A stretch of 64,000 nucleotides of DNA from Caulobacterales bacterium (GCA_020638525.1 JACKIL010000001.1:410396-474395); one strand, 5' to 3'; shown: positions 7,163 to 15,495, counted from the first letter of the stretch. The notes: generated from the sequence alone by a model not told the origin. Translations and numbers: made by a program.

Positions 7163-9751
7163 CTAGGCGAAATAGCCGACCGTCGCGCCGATCAGGAGAT
7201 AGACGCGGCCGAGCGGCGAGGAGAGATACTCCTCAAGATCCTCATCCGCCGTTTCCGACGTCGTCGCGTCTTCGAGCAGACGTTCAAAGCCCTGCAGGAA
7301 TCCGTGAATATCGCGCTCGAACAGCTTGTCGCGACCTGACTCGACGCGAATGCGCCGCTTCACATCCGTTTCGTTGAGACGCAGGAGGCGGTTCGCAAAG
7401 ACGTTGCGGTCGCCGCGCTCGAAACGCTCGCGCAGGGAAACCGGCGGCTCGCCATAAAGGCGCGTTTCAAGATTGAACGTGAAGTTCTGAAGCTCGCTGA
7501 TGATCTTGATCGCATCCGCAGCGCCGTCGGGACCCGGCTCGGGCTTCGTCGCTGACGCGGCCGCAAGATCGAGCGGTTCGGCGTCGTCTGTCGCGTCAAG
7601 GATTTCGCGCCACGTCACCTTGTGCTTGTCGCGGCGCGACGGCTTGGCGGATTTCTTGTCGCCATCGGTCAAGTCGAGCGTCTGCTCTTCGCGTGCTGCA
7701 GGTTTTCGGCGCTGCGCGATATCCTCTGCCATCTCATCAAGGCGTTGGCGCGAAGGCTTTGCTTCCGTGACATCTTTTTGTGCAGCCTCGCCGAGATCGA
7801 GAACGCCGCCTTGCGTGTCTTGCGCGGCCATGCGCTCTGCTTCGGCCTTCTGGGCGAGTTCCTGCTGCCTCGCGGCTTCCGCCTCGGCGGCGGCTGTCGC
7901 TTCCGCTTCGGCTTTTTGCTGCGTGGCTCTCAGCTCAGCGGTTTTTTTTTCTTCCTCGGCCTTCTGCTCGGCCGCAAGGCGCGCCGCCGACACCTTTTCA
8001 GCTTCCTCGCGCTCGCGGGCGATGCGCTGGGCCTCGGCGAGGCGTGCGCTCGCTTCCTGTTCGCGGATCTGCGCTTCGGCGAGCTTGCTGAGACGTTCGG
8101 TCTGCGTCGCGATCGCGTCGGCGAGGCGGTCGGCGCGTTTGCGCTGTTCCTCGATCAGGCTCTCAAGGCGATGGTTCTCTGCTTCGAGCGCGGTGCGCGC
8201 CTCGGCGAGGGCCTTGTTGCGCTCGTCGATTTTCTGCGCGGACTCTTCAGCGCGCGCGAGCGCGGCTTCGGCGTGCTTTTGCGCTTCGGCGCTCGCCTTG
8301 GCGACGTCGCCGGAGGCCTTCGCCGCAAGCTCCGCTGATTTCTGAGCGCTCTCGCTGAGCTTGTTCGCAGCGCTCGCAGCGTTCTCCGTGTCCTTCGAAA
8401 TTCGCGCGACGAGATCGTCGGTCGACTTCTTGACGTCGCCGAGAATTTTGCTTGCGGTTTCAGAGACGCGCTTGGCTTCGCGTTCCGCCGCTTCATAAGC
8501 GGCGCGCGAGGCGCGCTCAGCTTCGCGCGAGGCGGCTTCGACGGCGGTGTCAGCGGCTTTCTTCGCTTCCTCGCTCGCCTTCGCAGCCGAGGCGCCGACA
8601 TTGGCGATGTTGCGCGAAGTCGCTTCGATCGCTTCCTCGGCGGCTTTCCTTGCTTCTTCCGCGGCGCGCGCTGCGGCGGCGCCGACATTGGCGGCGTTCC
8701 GCGCGGCGGATTCGGCGGCTGCTTCCGATGCTTTCGTCGCGCGTTCGGTCGCCGCGCGCGTTTCCGCGGCGGTGTTGTCGATCGCCTGAACGTTCGTGCG
8801 CATGGAATCGTCAGCGGCGTAGAGCGCTTCGCTCAGCGCGTTGAAACTGACGAGCGCCTGTTGCGCGGCGTTCTCAAGGCGCGACAGGCGCTCTTCGAGA
8901 AGCGTTTGCGCGCGGTCCGTAAAGTCGTCAGCCGAGTGAAGCGACTCGATGCTCGCCTGCGCTTTTTCGGCGATGGCGGTCGCGAAGGCGTCGGCTTGCT
9001 GGTTGAGGTTTTCGGTAAGGTCGATCAGCCGCGCGCGCTCGTCGGCGATGCGGGTGACGGCGCCGCTCGTGCGCGCCTCAATGGAGACGCCCGCTGTCTC
9101 GATCACTTCGACATGCTGGCGGATCATCGCCTCGACTGTCGCGAGACGGGTGAGGGCGTCGTCGAGGCCGGCGTTCATCGCATCCATCTGTTCACGGACG
9201 ACGATGCCGACGCTTTCAACGTTTCTGCGCGCGCTGTCATCCGGGTGCATGAACTGGCGCGCGGCGCTCGCAATGGTCTCGGCCGCGTCCATCATCGCCA
9301 TCTGGCGCGACATGATATAGCCGATGAGCACCATCAGGATCGGCACGAGCGTCGCAAGCATGAACGCTTCGATGGGCAGTCCGTCGAACGGCGAGTAGCC
9401 GTCGAGCCCGCCATTCAGTTCGCGATAGGCGAGCATCTTGCCGAGCGGCCAGCCGATGACGACCGAGCTGAAGAAGAGAATGGCGGCCAGGCGCGTCGCC
9501 TGAACCATCTGCCTGCCCCATGCCGACCAGCGCGGACGCTGACGGCGCGCGCGCGGGCGCTCCTGCGCGACGATCGGGCCGGCGGCGGGCGCGGGATCTT
9601 CACGCCACGGCATGCTGTCGGCGGCCGCTTCGGCGGCTTCGACGATGCTCGAGAACTTCAAACGTCCGCCATTCTCGCCTTGCGACGAAGAGGCTGGATC
9701 ATTGCCGGGAGTTTTTTCCATGCGCTCGTATTCCGCGAATTTTTCCCGCAT
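7163..9751 (-). CDS. TipN-like polar coiled-coil membrane protein
   Basis: An 862-residue protein (from the ATG at 9751). It has a basic, disordered N-terminus, two membrane helices (about residues 86-104 and 128-146), a very long Ala/Glu/Lys-rich coiled coil (about 150-640), a charged linker and a conserved-looking C-terminal region ending SPLGRVYLLIGATVGYFA. Length and architecture match the Caulobacter cell-pole marker TipN (about 880 residues, two N-terminal helices then coiled coil). I infer homology from architecture, not from an alignment. Within the coiled coil, two near-identical blocks share NIANVGA/NAANVGA followed by KA-EEA-KAA. The longer frame starts with TTG at 9775 inside a 16-bp palindrome. 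The alternative is an unrelated coiled-coil envelope protein. Confidence 0.75.
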   Translation of the reverse strand: MREKFAEYERMEKTPGNDPASSSQGENGGRLKFSSIVEAAEAAADSMPWREDPAPAAGPIVAQERPRARRQRPRWSAWGRQMVQATRLAAILFFSSVVIGWPLGKMLAYRELNGGLDGYSPFDGLPIEAFMLATLVPILMVLIGYIMSRQMAMMDAAETIASAARQFMHPDDSARRNVESVGIVVREQMDAMNAGLDDALTRLATVEAMIRQHVEVIETAGVSIEARTSGAVTRIADERARLIDLTENLNQQADAFATAIAEKAQASIESLHSADDFTDRAQTLLEERLSRLENAAQQALVSFNALSEALYAADDSMRTNVQAIDNTAAETRAATERATKASEAAAESAARNAANVGAAAARAAEEARKAAEEAIEATSRNIANVGASAAKASEEAKKAADTAVEAASREAERASRAAYEAAEREAKRVSETASKILGDVKKSTDDLVARISKDTENAASAANKLSESAQKSAELAAKASGDVAKASAEAQKHAEAALARAEESAQKIDERNKALAEARTALEAENHRLESLIEEQRKRADRLADAIATQTERLSKLAEAQIREQEASARLAEAQRIAREREEAEKVSAARLAAEQKAEEEKKTAELRATQQKAEAEATAAAEAEAARQQELAQKAEAERMAAQDTQGGVLDLGEAAQKDVTEAKPSRQRLDEMAEDIAQRRKPAAREEQTLDLTDGDKKSAKPSRRDKHKVTWREILDATDDAEPLDLAAASATKPEPGPDGAADAIKIISELQNFTFNLETRLYGEPPVSLRERFERGDRNVFANRLLRLNETDVKRRIRVESGRDKLFERDIHGFLQGFERLLEDATTSETADEDLEEYLSSPLGRVYLLIGATVGYFA

Positions 9752-9769
9752 AGCTGATTTTGCGCGCTG

Positions 9770-9785
9770 CGCCAAATATTTGGCG
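9770..9785. promoter_or_regulatory. 16-bp perfect palindrome upstream of the TipN-like gene
   Basis: CGCCAAATATTTGGCG is a perfect self-complementary 16-mer, 19 bases upstream of the ATG at 9751 on the minus strand. Its position suggests an operator or an mRNA structure near the ribosome site. No regulator is identified. Confidence 0.4.
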
Positions 9786-9788
9786 GCG

Positions 9789-9940
9789 CCCCGCGACTGA
9801 TCGCCGGAACCGGCGCGGGGCCAGGAACGGCGTCAGGCGGATGCGATCAGTATGGCAGGCCGGCTTCCCGCCGGATGGTTGGCTCCCCTTCGGCGCAACG
9901 CCCGGATCAGGTCCGGCGGCAGGCGCCCCCTAATCCGAAG
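9789..9940 (-). other. Structured intergenic region with a TPP-riboswitch-like 3' segment
   Basis: This gap between the antiporter stop and the TipN-like gene is strongly structured. The outer arms CCCCGCG (9789-9795) and CGCGGGG (9814-9820) nest around CGCCGG-AA-CCGGCG (802-807 with 810-815). Reading the minus strand from 9930, GGGGGCGCC is followed by ACCTGATCC (9912-9904) and CGCCGAAGGGG (9895-9885). The order and wording resemble the 3' half of thiamine-pyrophosphate riboswitches, but the CTGAGA sensor helix is absent. It is therefore probably a remnant, a look-alike or a 3'-end structure of the antiporter mRNA. Confidence 0.3.
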
Positions 9941-9997
9941 ATAATACGCCACTCACTTGAATTCATTGAAGAAAGCCTTCTCTGGCGAGATCGCTTC

Positions 9998-11203
9998 TCA
10001 GCCGGCGTACATGCGGCGGCGCTTGGCGAGCGCGGTCTGGCGCAGGAAGGCGTTGGCGAGCGGGCGCGAGGTGATGCGGGCCGCGAACACGCCGGCGACG
10101 ACAGCAAGCGCGCCGACGGTGAGGAAGCCTTCGTGATCGACGATCATTGCGTCATCGACGAGCGAGAGGATGAAAAGGGCGGAAGCGGCCCCAGGAGCGC
10201 CCCCGAACCAGGCGAGGAAGGCTTGGCTTTCCTTCGGCAGCTTCGACGATTGCAGCGTCGCAAGGCGGGGCCCGGCGCGCATGACTGTCACGGCCGCGGC
10301 GGCGAAGAGCACTGAAAGGAGATCGGCCTGCAGCACGCGGCCGGCGAGCGCGAAGCCGAACATGAGATAGGCGGCGGGTGCGACGCTCTGCTCGACCATG
10401 CGGCGAAGGCGCAGGCGGGCGACATCGCGCGCGTCTGTCTCTTCGCCCCAGAGAAGACCGGCGGCGCCGGCGGCGATGACAGGCTCGGCGCCAAGGAGCG
10501 GCGCAAGCAGGAACGCCGCAAGACCGGCGAAAGCCGCCGCGCGTCCGCCGCGCCAGTAAGCGCGACGCCCAAGGAAGCGCGCGGCGAGATAGCCGATCGC
10601 GCCGCCAAGCGCGAAGCCTTTGAGCACTTCAATGCTCGCAAAGAAGAGCGGCGCTGCGGCGGGCTCGTTCGGGCCGGCGGCGACAGCGTTCGCGGCGAGA
10701 AGGATCGCGACCGGCGCGCCGAACGCGATGATCGCCGCGCTTTCAATTCTCACCGCAGCCTTGATCGCCGACGGCGCCGGCGCGTCGATGACCGCGCGGC
10801 GGTCGAACGCGGCGCCGTTGAGCATCAGGGCGCCGCCAAGAAGCAGCGCTGACGGCAGTGAAAGCTGCGGGAGAAGAATGAAGGCGCAAAGGCTGCAAAC
10901 AATTAGGAAAAGCGGCGCGCCGCCAAGGGTGAGCCGGAAGGAGGCCGGGCACCGGCGCGCGAACTTGCTGACGCGCAGTTGCGCGGCTGAAACGAAGACG
11001 AGCGCGGCAAGGCCAGTCTCGGCGGCCGCCGCGATGAGGTCGGTCGGCAAGGGTTGCGCGCCGAAGGCTTGCAGGAAAAGCGAAGCGGCGCCGCCAGCGA
11101 CGAGAAGCAGCGCCGGCATGCCGGCGGCGGCGCGAGCGATGCGCAGGCGCGACAGCATCCAGAATCCGAGAATGGAGACGATGGCTGTCAGCGCAAGCGT
11201 CAT
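9998..11203 (-). CDS. Cation:proton antiporter-like membrane protein
   Basis: A 401-residue, highly hydrophobic protein with about 11-12 predicted helices and the overall pattern of CPA1/CPA2-type sodium(potassium)/proton exchangers. There is an early long hydrophobic run, an Ala/Gly-rich core, and the late segment LAWFGGAPGAASALFILSL, which resembles the conserved FRGxxxAxxLAL helix of NhaP-like antiporters with Arg replaced by Gly. The usual Asn-Asp or Asp-Asp ion-binding pair is not obvious, so transport activity is uncertain. The ATG at 11203 is chosen; a TTG at 11227 would add eight residues. It stands alone, with a large gap on its 5' side. Confidence 0.65.
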   Translation of the reverse strand: MTLALTAIVSILGFWMLSRLRIARAAAGMPALLLVAGGAASLFLQAFGAQPLPTDLIAAAAETGLAALVFVSAAQLRVSKFARRCPASFRLTLGGAPLFLIVCSLCAFILLPQLSLPSALLLGGALMLNGAAFDRRAVIDAPAPSAIKAAVRIESAAIIAFGAPVAILLAANAVAAGPNEPAAAPLFFASIEVLKGFALGGAIGYLAARFLGRRAYWRGGRAAAFAGLAAFLLAPLLGAEPVIAAGAAGLLWGEETDARDVARLRLRRMVEQSVAPAAYLMFGFALAGRVLQADLLSVLFAAAAVTVMRAGPRLATLQSSKLPKESQAFLAWFGGAPGAASALFILSLVDDAMIVDHEGFLTVGALAVVAGVFAARITSRPLANAFLRQTALAKRRRMYAG

Positions 11204-11582
11204 GGGAACCCACTTCGTTAAGAACAAAACGCTGACCCGCCGCTTGGATCAGACTTCAACCGACTGCAGGCGTCGACATCGACCGCCGAATCAGTAAGCC
11301 CGAATCTGGATTGATCCGTTCACAAATGCAAATTGAATTTTGGTCAGTCGTCCGAGTTACGAGTCTTCGCGCGTTACAATTTGCAAGTTGGTTGCAAAAT
11401 TTTCGGTTGCAAGGCGCCGTTCTGAGAATACGCCGCATGCGATCTTTTCTCCATGCGCGCGAATTAAGGCGGACTTATCCTCAAAGCGGGGATAGTTATC
11501 CGACACTTCTTTTCACGCCGTATGATGCTTCGAAACGCGTCGCTGCAAATCGCATGCGGCGACAAGACGGAGTTCTCGTGAC
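11204..11582. promoter_or_regulatory. Divergent control region with repeated TTGCAA motifs upstream of the holin gene
   Basis: This 379-bp gap has no credible gene and is more AT-rich than its surroundings. Three TTGCAA words lie at 11381-11386, 11392-11397 and 11407-11412 (start-to-start spacings of 11 and 15 bases). A related TGCAAATTG lies near 11327. TATCC (11477-11481) and GGATA (11490-11494) form a short inverted pair near a possible promoter. The start-to-start spacing of 11 suggests a repeated operator on one helix face. The regulator is unknown. Confidence 0.45.
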
Positions 11583-12134
11583 ATGTCGGATGAAAAGAAG
11601 AAAACACGCGGCCGCATCAAGAGCGCGATTGCATCGACGGCGCCGAAGATCGCCGAAGCGCTTGGCGGACCGCTCGCAGGTTCTGCTGTTTCAGCGCTTT
11701 CTCGCGCGATCTTTGGAAGCGACGGCGCAAGCGAAGACGCGATCGACGAAGCATTGAAAACATTGTCAGCCGATCAGGCGGCCGCGCTCGTCAAAGCGGA
11801 AATGGAATTTCAGACAGCGCTTGCAAACGCTACTGTGGAAGAGACGCGCATTCACGCAGGCGACCGCGCGAATGCGCGCGCGCGCCAGCAGGCGATGAAC
11901 GACTGGATGCCGTCCGCGCTTGGCGGGCTCATCATCCTCGGCTTCTTCATCGTTCTCGGCGCGATGGTGACGCGCAGCCTGCCGTCGGGCTACGAGACGG
12001 AGTTCTCGATCATGCTCGGCGCGCTCGCGACGATGACGGCGGCGGTCGTCAACTACTTCTTCGGCTCCTCGCTCGGCTCGAAGGAGAAGACGCGCCTCAT
12101 GTCGCTGACAGGACGGAAGAACGCGGAAGAGTGA
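11583..12134 (+). CDS. GTA-type three-TM holin
   Basis: A 183-residue protein matching the holin-of-3-TMs family associated with gene-transfer-agent release. The N-terminus is charged (SDEKKKTRGRIKSA) with a first hydrophobic helix IAEALGGPLAGSAVSALSRA. A charged central helix contains the ETRIHAGDRANARARQQA segment. Two C-terminal helices (about residues 115-137 and 143-162) are followed by a basic tail. Family knowledge: such holins permeabilise the inner membrane so that an endolysin reaches peptidoglycan. No GTA capsid or tail gene is in the window, as in systems where lysis genes are unlinked. A peptidoglycan-lysing candidate lies at 13355, with thiO between. Confidence 0.75.
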   Translation: MSDEKKKTRGRIKSAIASTAPKIAEALGGPLAGSAVSALSRAIFGSDGASEDAIDEALKTLSADQAAALVKAEMEFQTALANATVEETRIHAGDRANARARQQAMNDWMPSALGGLIILGFFIVLGAMVTRSLPSGYETEFSIMLGALATMTAAVVNYFFGSSLGSKEKTRLMSLTGRKNAEE

Positions 12135-12219
12135 CGCGGGGAGATATTGCGCTCCCGTATTGCACCCCGGGCGGTTTTGTTTCACGTGATTGAGCACTGA
12201 AGGACGAGGCGAAGAGGCG

Positions 12220-13335
12220 ATGGGCGAAAGCCATGTCATCATTGTCGGCGGCGGCGTCATCGGCATGTCGCTCGCCTGGCGGCTGACCGGCGCGGGCGCT
12301 CGCGTGAGCGTGATCGACGCCGGAGCCGGCGCGCCGCCTGCGACGAATGCGGCGGCGGGCATGCTCGCGCCGTCCTTCGAACAGTCGGCGGGCCCGCTCG
12401 CCGAAGCCCTCTATGCGTTCAGCGTCGAGAGCCTTGCGCGCTGGCGCGACTTCGCGCCGATGCTTGAGCGCGACGCCGGCATGCGCATCGACTATCGCGA
12501 CGACGGCATTCTGGGCGCAGCGCTCAGCGAGGCGGAAGAGGAAGAGCTGAAAGGCGCCTTTTCGCCCCTGAAGGCGCGCGGCGCCTCGGTCGAGTGGCTT
12601 TCTCCGGAAGAGATCCGCGCGCGCGAACCGCTGCTCTCGGCGAAAGTTCGTGGCGGCTTTTTCGCGCATGACGACGCGCAGGTCGATCCGCGCCGCGTGC
12701 TCGCCGCGCTTCACAGGGTTTTCCTCGAAGCCGGCGGCGCGTTCATCGCCGCGCGCGCGACGTCGCTTGCAACGAAGAACGGCGACGCGCGCGGCGTGAC
12801 GCTCGAAAGCGGAGAGACGATCGAAGGCGACGCTGTCGTCATTGCGACCGGCGCCTTCGCACAGATTTGCGATCTTGCGCCGCCGGTCTTCCCCGTGAAG
12901 GGCGAGGCGCTCGCGCTTGATATGACGAGCGTTCCGTTCGCGCGCGTCGTTCGCACGAAGCATGCTTATCTTTGTCCGAAGGCGGGCGGGCGGCTTGTCA
13001 TCGGCGCGACGGAGGCGCCGCATGACGCCTCGCTTGATCCATCTTCATCGCGTGTTGAAGCGTTGAAGCGCGCGGCGATCGACGCGGCGCCTGCGCTTTC
13101 GTCCTGCGCGGAACTCGAACGATGGGCGGGGCTTCGGCCCGGCACGCCTGACGGCGCGCCCATTCTCGGCCGGCCGGCGGAAAGCCCCGAAGGGCTCTTT
13201 CTCGCGCTCGGCCATTACCGAAACGGCGTTCTTCTCGCGCCAGAGACGGCCGAAAAGTTAACGTCGCTCATTCTTGAGGGGGAAAACGCGAGCGCGCTCG
13301 GGGCCTTCAGCCCGGGCCGCTTCGAACCGCGTTAA
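12220..13335 (+). CDS. thiO: Glycine oxidase, FAD-dependent (thiamine biosynthesis)
   Basis: A 371-residue flavoprotein of the DAO family. The N-terminal dinucleotide-binding motif VIIVGGGVIGMSLAWRL is followed by NAAAGMLAPSFEQ, typical of ThiO. Near the C-terminus, WAGLRPGTPDGAPILGRP and GHYRNGVLLAPETA are the diagnostic glycine-oxidase motifs. It oxidises glycine to the imine used by ThiG to build the thiazole ring. The ATG at 12220 follows a purine-rich stretch; a TTG at 12190 would add ten residues. It is separated from thiS-thiG by 11 kb, and no TPP riboswitch is seen in front of it. Confidence 0.92.
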   Translation: MGESHVIIVGGGVIGMSLAWRLTGAGARVSVIDAGAGAPPATNAAAGMLAPSFEQSAGPLAEALYAFSVESLARWRDFAPMLERDAGMRIDYRDDGILGAALSEAEEEELKGAFSPLKARGASVEWLSPEEIRAREPLLSAKVRGGFFAHDDAQVDPRRVLAALHRVFLEAGGAFIAARATSLATKNGDARGVTLESGETIEGDAVVIATGAFAQICDLAPPVFPVKGEALALDMTSVPFARVVRTKHAYLCPKAGGRLVIGATEAPHDASLDPSSSRVEALKRAAIDAAPALSSCAELERWAGLRPGTPDGAPILGRPAESPEGLFLALGHYRNGVLLAPETAEKLTSLILEGENASALGAFSPGRFEPR

Positions 13336-13354
13336 CCTTAAGGAGATCGTAATC

Positions 13355-14329
13355 ATGACCGAAGACACTCAGGGCGAAAAGACGCCCGGGGAAGAGTCTG
13401 ACGCGACCATGTCGGCTGATGCTGTAAACATTCTTTCGTCGACGAGCGGCGCGCGCGCCGTAACGACGGCGCTCAAACGCGCAGCGGACGCGACCGGCGT
13501 CGGCTTCGACGTTCTCTATAATATGGCGCAGCGCGAAAGCTCGCTGAACCCCGACGCGAAAGCGAAGACATCATCCGCCGCGGGGCTGTTCCAGTTCATC
13601 GACCAGACATGGCTCGGCGCGGTGAAGAAATATGGCGCAGCGCACGGCCTTGAAGAACAGGCCGCTTCGATCACGCAGAACGCGAAAGGCAGATATGTCG
13701 TCGCGGATGCGCAAAAGCGCGAGGAGATCCTGAATCTCCGCTTCGATCCGTCGACGGCGTCCGCGCTCGCGGGCGAACTCATTCAGGAAAACACGACAGC
13801 GCTTGAGAACAAGCTCGGGCGCGCCGTCAATTCCGTCGACGTCTACGCGGCGCACTTCCTCGGCGCGAACGGCGCGGCGAGGCTGCTCTCCGCTTCGAGC
13901 GATGACACGGCTGCGACGATCCTGCCGAAAGCCGCTTCCGCAAATCGCAACGTCTTTTATGACGGCGCTCGCGCGAAGACAGTCGGCGAGGTGATCGCTT
14001 CAATCGGCGCGTCGATGAATACAGCGGCCGAAGCGCCGGCCGCAACGCCTGCGCTTGAAACGAAAAGCTTTCCGAGCCTTCGCGAAAACCTCTTCGCCGC
14101 GGTTCAGAACATGCGCTCGTCGGGCGTTTATTCGGCGGGAAGCGTGACGCTTGCGTCGGCGCCTTCCGCTGCGCAACCGGCGGCGAGCGAAGAAAGCGCC
14201 GAAGCGGCCGCGCCCGGCGCCTATGCGATCTTCAGTCAGCTTCGCAACGAGCCGCTGCCGTCAATCGCCTTTTCAGCGCTCGCATCGATCGATCCGACGC
14301 GGCTGGGCGAATCTCGCAACGAGAGCTGA
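13355..14329 (+). CDS. Lytic transglycosylase-like (SLT domain) protein
   Basis: A 324-residue protein. Residues about 30-110 carry an SLT-like lysozyme fold with the catalytic-Glu motif MAQRESSLNP and the GLFQFIDQTWL segment. The middle (AAHFLGANGAARLL) resembles the rest of the substrate cleft, and the C-terminal 120 residues are Ala-rich, low complexity and probably disordered. No signal peptide is seen, which fits an enzyme exported by another route such as a holin or flagellar export. The ATG at 13355 has the strong ribosome site AAGGAG nine bases upstream; the frame opens earlier, inside thiO. It follows thiO by 19 bases. It could be a flagellar FlgJ-type, morphogenetic or GTA-associated muramidase. 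Confidence 0.75.
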   Translation: MTEDTQGEKTPGEESDATMSADAVNILSSTSGARAVTTALKRAADATGVGFDVLYNMAQRESSLNPDAKAKTSSAAGLFQFIDQTWLGAVKKYGAAHGLEEQAASITQNAKGRYVVADAQKREEILNLRFDPSTASALAGELIQENTTALENKLGRAVNSVDVYAAHFLGANGAARLLSASSDDTAATILPKAASANRNVFYDGARAKTVGEVIASIGASMNTAAEAPAATPALETKSFPSLRENLFAAVQNMRSSGVYSAGSVTLASAPSAAQPAASEESAEAAAPGAYAIFSQLRNEPLPSIAFSALASIDPTRLGESRNES

Positions 14330-14370
14330 GTCGCTTAGACGCGATTCAATTTTCAGATGCTTACCCACTC

Positions 14371-14455
14371 CCGTCATCCCGGCGAAAGCCGGGACCCAGG
14401 GCCGCTTGCGTCTGCGCTTGTTGCTTCTGGATCCCCGCTTTCGCGGGGATGACGG
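14371..14455. repeat. Inverted extragenic palindromic repeat
   Basis: The arms are CCGTCATCCCGGCGAAAGCC onward (14371-14399, itself a GGCGAAAGCC hairpin) and the mirrored CTGGATCCCCGC...GGGGATGACGG (14428-14455). Each arm is a small hairpin, and together they form a larger stem around a 28-base spacer. It lies between convergent genes (SLT protein and pentapeptide protein), where it could end transcription from both sides. Wording is shared with the cluster at 6985-7131. The 172-bp gap 14330-14501 holds nothing else that I can see. Confidence 0.75.
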
Positions 14456-14501
14456 CGTGGTAGTGAGCGCGAAGCGATGGCGAGAGGAAGAATGCCTAGC
14501 T

Positions 14502-15356
14502 CTAGCTTCCGGCACAAGCAGGCGGCGCGACGCCATCGGGCAGTCTCGTCGCCGCGTCTCCGCAGGCTTTCGCGAACTGCTCATGCGTCGCCCCGATCAC
14601 GCCGGAAAAATCCGCGCCGTAAATGCGCGCGCCCGTGAAGTCTGCGGCTTCGATCTTTGCGCCGGAGAAGTCGGCGTCAGAAAGATCGGCGCCCCAGAAG
14701 CGCGCGCCGGTGAGTTCGGCGCCATTGAATTTCGCGCCAGGAAGCTGCGCGTCGGTGAAGATCGCGCCGACCGCGTAGGCGCTCGTGAAGATCGCGCTTG
14801 CGCCAGACGAGGCGGAAAGCTTCGCATAGGAAAGGTCGGCCTTCGCGAAATTGGCGCCGGTGAAGTCCGCCGCGCGCGCGACAGACTGGCTGAGATCGGC
14901 GTCGCTGAAATCGGCGCCGGGAAACAGCGCGGCGTTGAGATTGGCGTTCGAGAGGCGGGCTTTCTTGAGGTTCGCATTTTGCGCGGCGGCGCCTTCGAAG
15001 GTCGCGCCGTCGAGAAGCGTGTTGACGAAGATTGCATTTGTCGCGAGCGCGCTCGCGAAGATGGCCTTCTCTTTGTTCTGGCCGCTGAAGTCGGCGCCGG
15101 AAAGGTCTTCCATCGCCATGGCGAGGCCGGTCGTCGCCTTCTTGCCGATCTTGGGAATGTTGAGTTCGGCGCGAGAGAGCGCGTTCGAGATTTCGGGCGC
15201 GATGTCGTCAGCGCCGTTGAGCATGTCTTTAAGGCCATTGCCGATCGCGGCGATGGGGTTGACGCCCTTGCCGCCCCCATGGCGCGCGGCGATGTTGGTG
15301 ACGACCGTGAAGGTCATGCCCATGAACAGAATAATCAACGCAACAATGCGGAGCAT
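14502..15356 (-). CDS. Pentapeptide-repeat protein with N-terminal membrane anchor
   Basis: A 284-residue protein. A signal-anchor helix (about residues 3-22) is followed by a variable linker and then about 25 tandem A(D/N)LXX pentapeptides from roughly residue 85 to 255, which would fold as a right-handed quadrilateral beta-helix. The C-terminal 25 residues contain two Cys (AKACGD and PPACAGS) that could form a disulfide. The leader predicts export or anchoring with the helix in the periplasm. Function is unknown; DNA-gyrase mimicry known for cytoplasmic relatives would not fit an exported protein. A CtrA-like site lies about 125 bases upstream on its own strand. Confidence 0.85.
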   Translation of the reverse strand: MLRIVALIILFMGMTFTVVTNIAARHGGGKGVNPIAAIGNGLKDMLNGADDIAPEISNALSRAELNIPKIGKKATTGLAMAMEDLSGADFSGQNKEKAIFASALATNAIFVNTLLDGATFEGAAAQNANLKKARLSNANLNAALFPGADFSDADLSQSVARAADFTGANFAKADLSYAKLSASSGASAIFTSAYAVGAIFTDAQLPGAKFNGAELTGARFWGADLSDADFSGAKIEAADFTGARIYGADFSGVIGATHEQFAKACGDAATRLPDGVAPPACAGS

Positions 15357-15480
15357 GGCGACGGTTCCCGCGAATCCGTGAGACTTCTACGGGAGCCATC
15401 TTCGAAGAAACCCGTCAAAGACGGTTTAAGAATAATGATTGGTTTATCGGAACCGATAGAGGCGAGGCTCGCCCCATCCG

Positions 15481-15495
15481 TTAACGGAGCATTAA
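15481..15495 (-). promoter_or_regulatory. CtrA-like binding site upstream of the pentapeptide gene
   Basis: On the minus strand this reads TTAATGCTCCGTTAAC, an exact match to the CtrA consensus TTAA-N7-TTAAC, about 125 bases upstream of the pentapeptide gene and overlapping the nrdJ stop codon. Binding by CtrA is inferred from the motif and the likely lineage. Confidence 0.45.

Noticed and set aside
7500..9757. Several long plus-strand frames opposite the TipN-like gene
   Set aside because: They are Ser/Ala/Arg-rich mirror frames of an Ala/Glu/Lys coiled coil and show no start signals or domains.
9856..9940. Possible small SRP RNA (4.5S) on the plus strand
   Set aside because: GTTGGCTCCCC, CGCAACG and ATCAGGTCCGG look similar to 4.5S RNA, but the essential GGAA tetraloop and the GGAAGCAGCC side of the core are absent.
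11256..11438. Short minus-strand frame in the region upstream of the holin
   Set aside because: It has no ribosome site or recognisable domain, and the region reads better as a control region with repeats.
12139..12156. Possible terminator after the holin gene
   Set aside because: GGGAG and CTCCC give only a five-base stem with no adjacent T-run, too weak to annotate.
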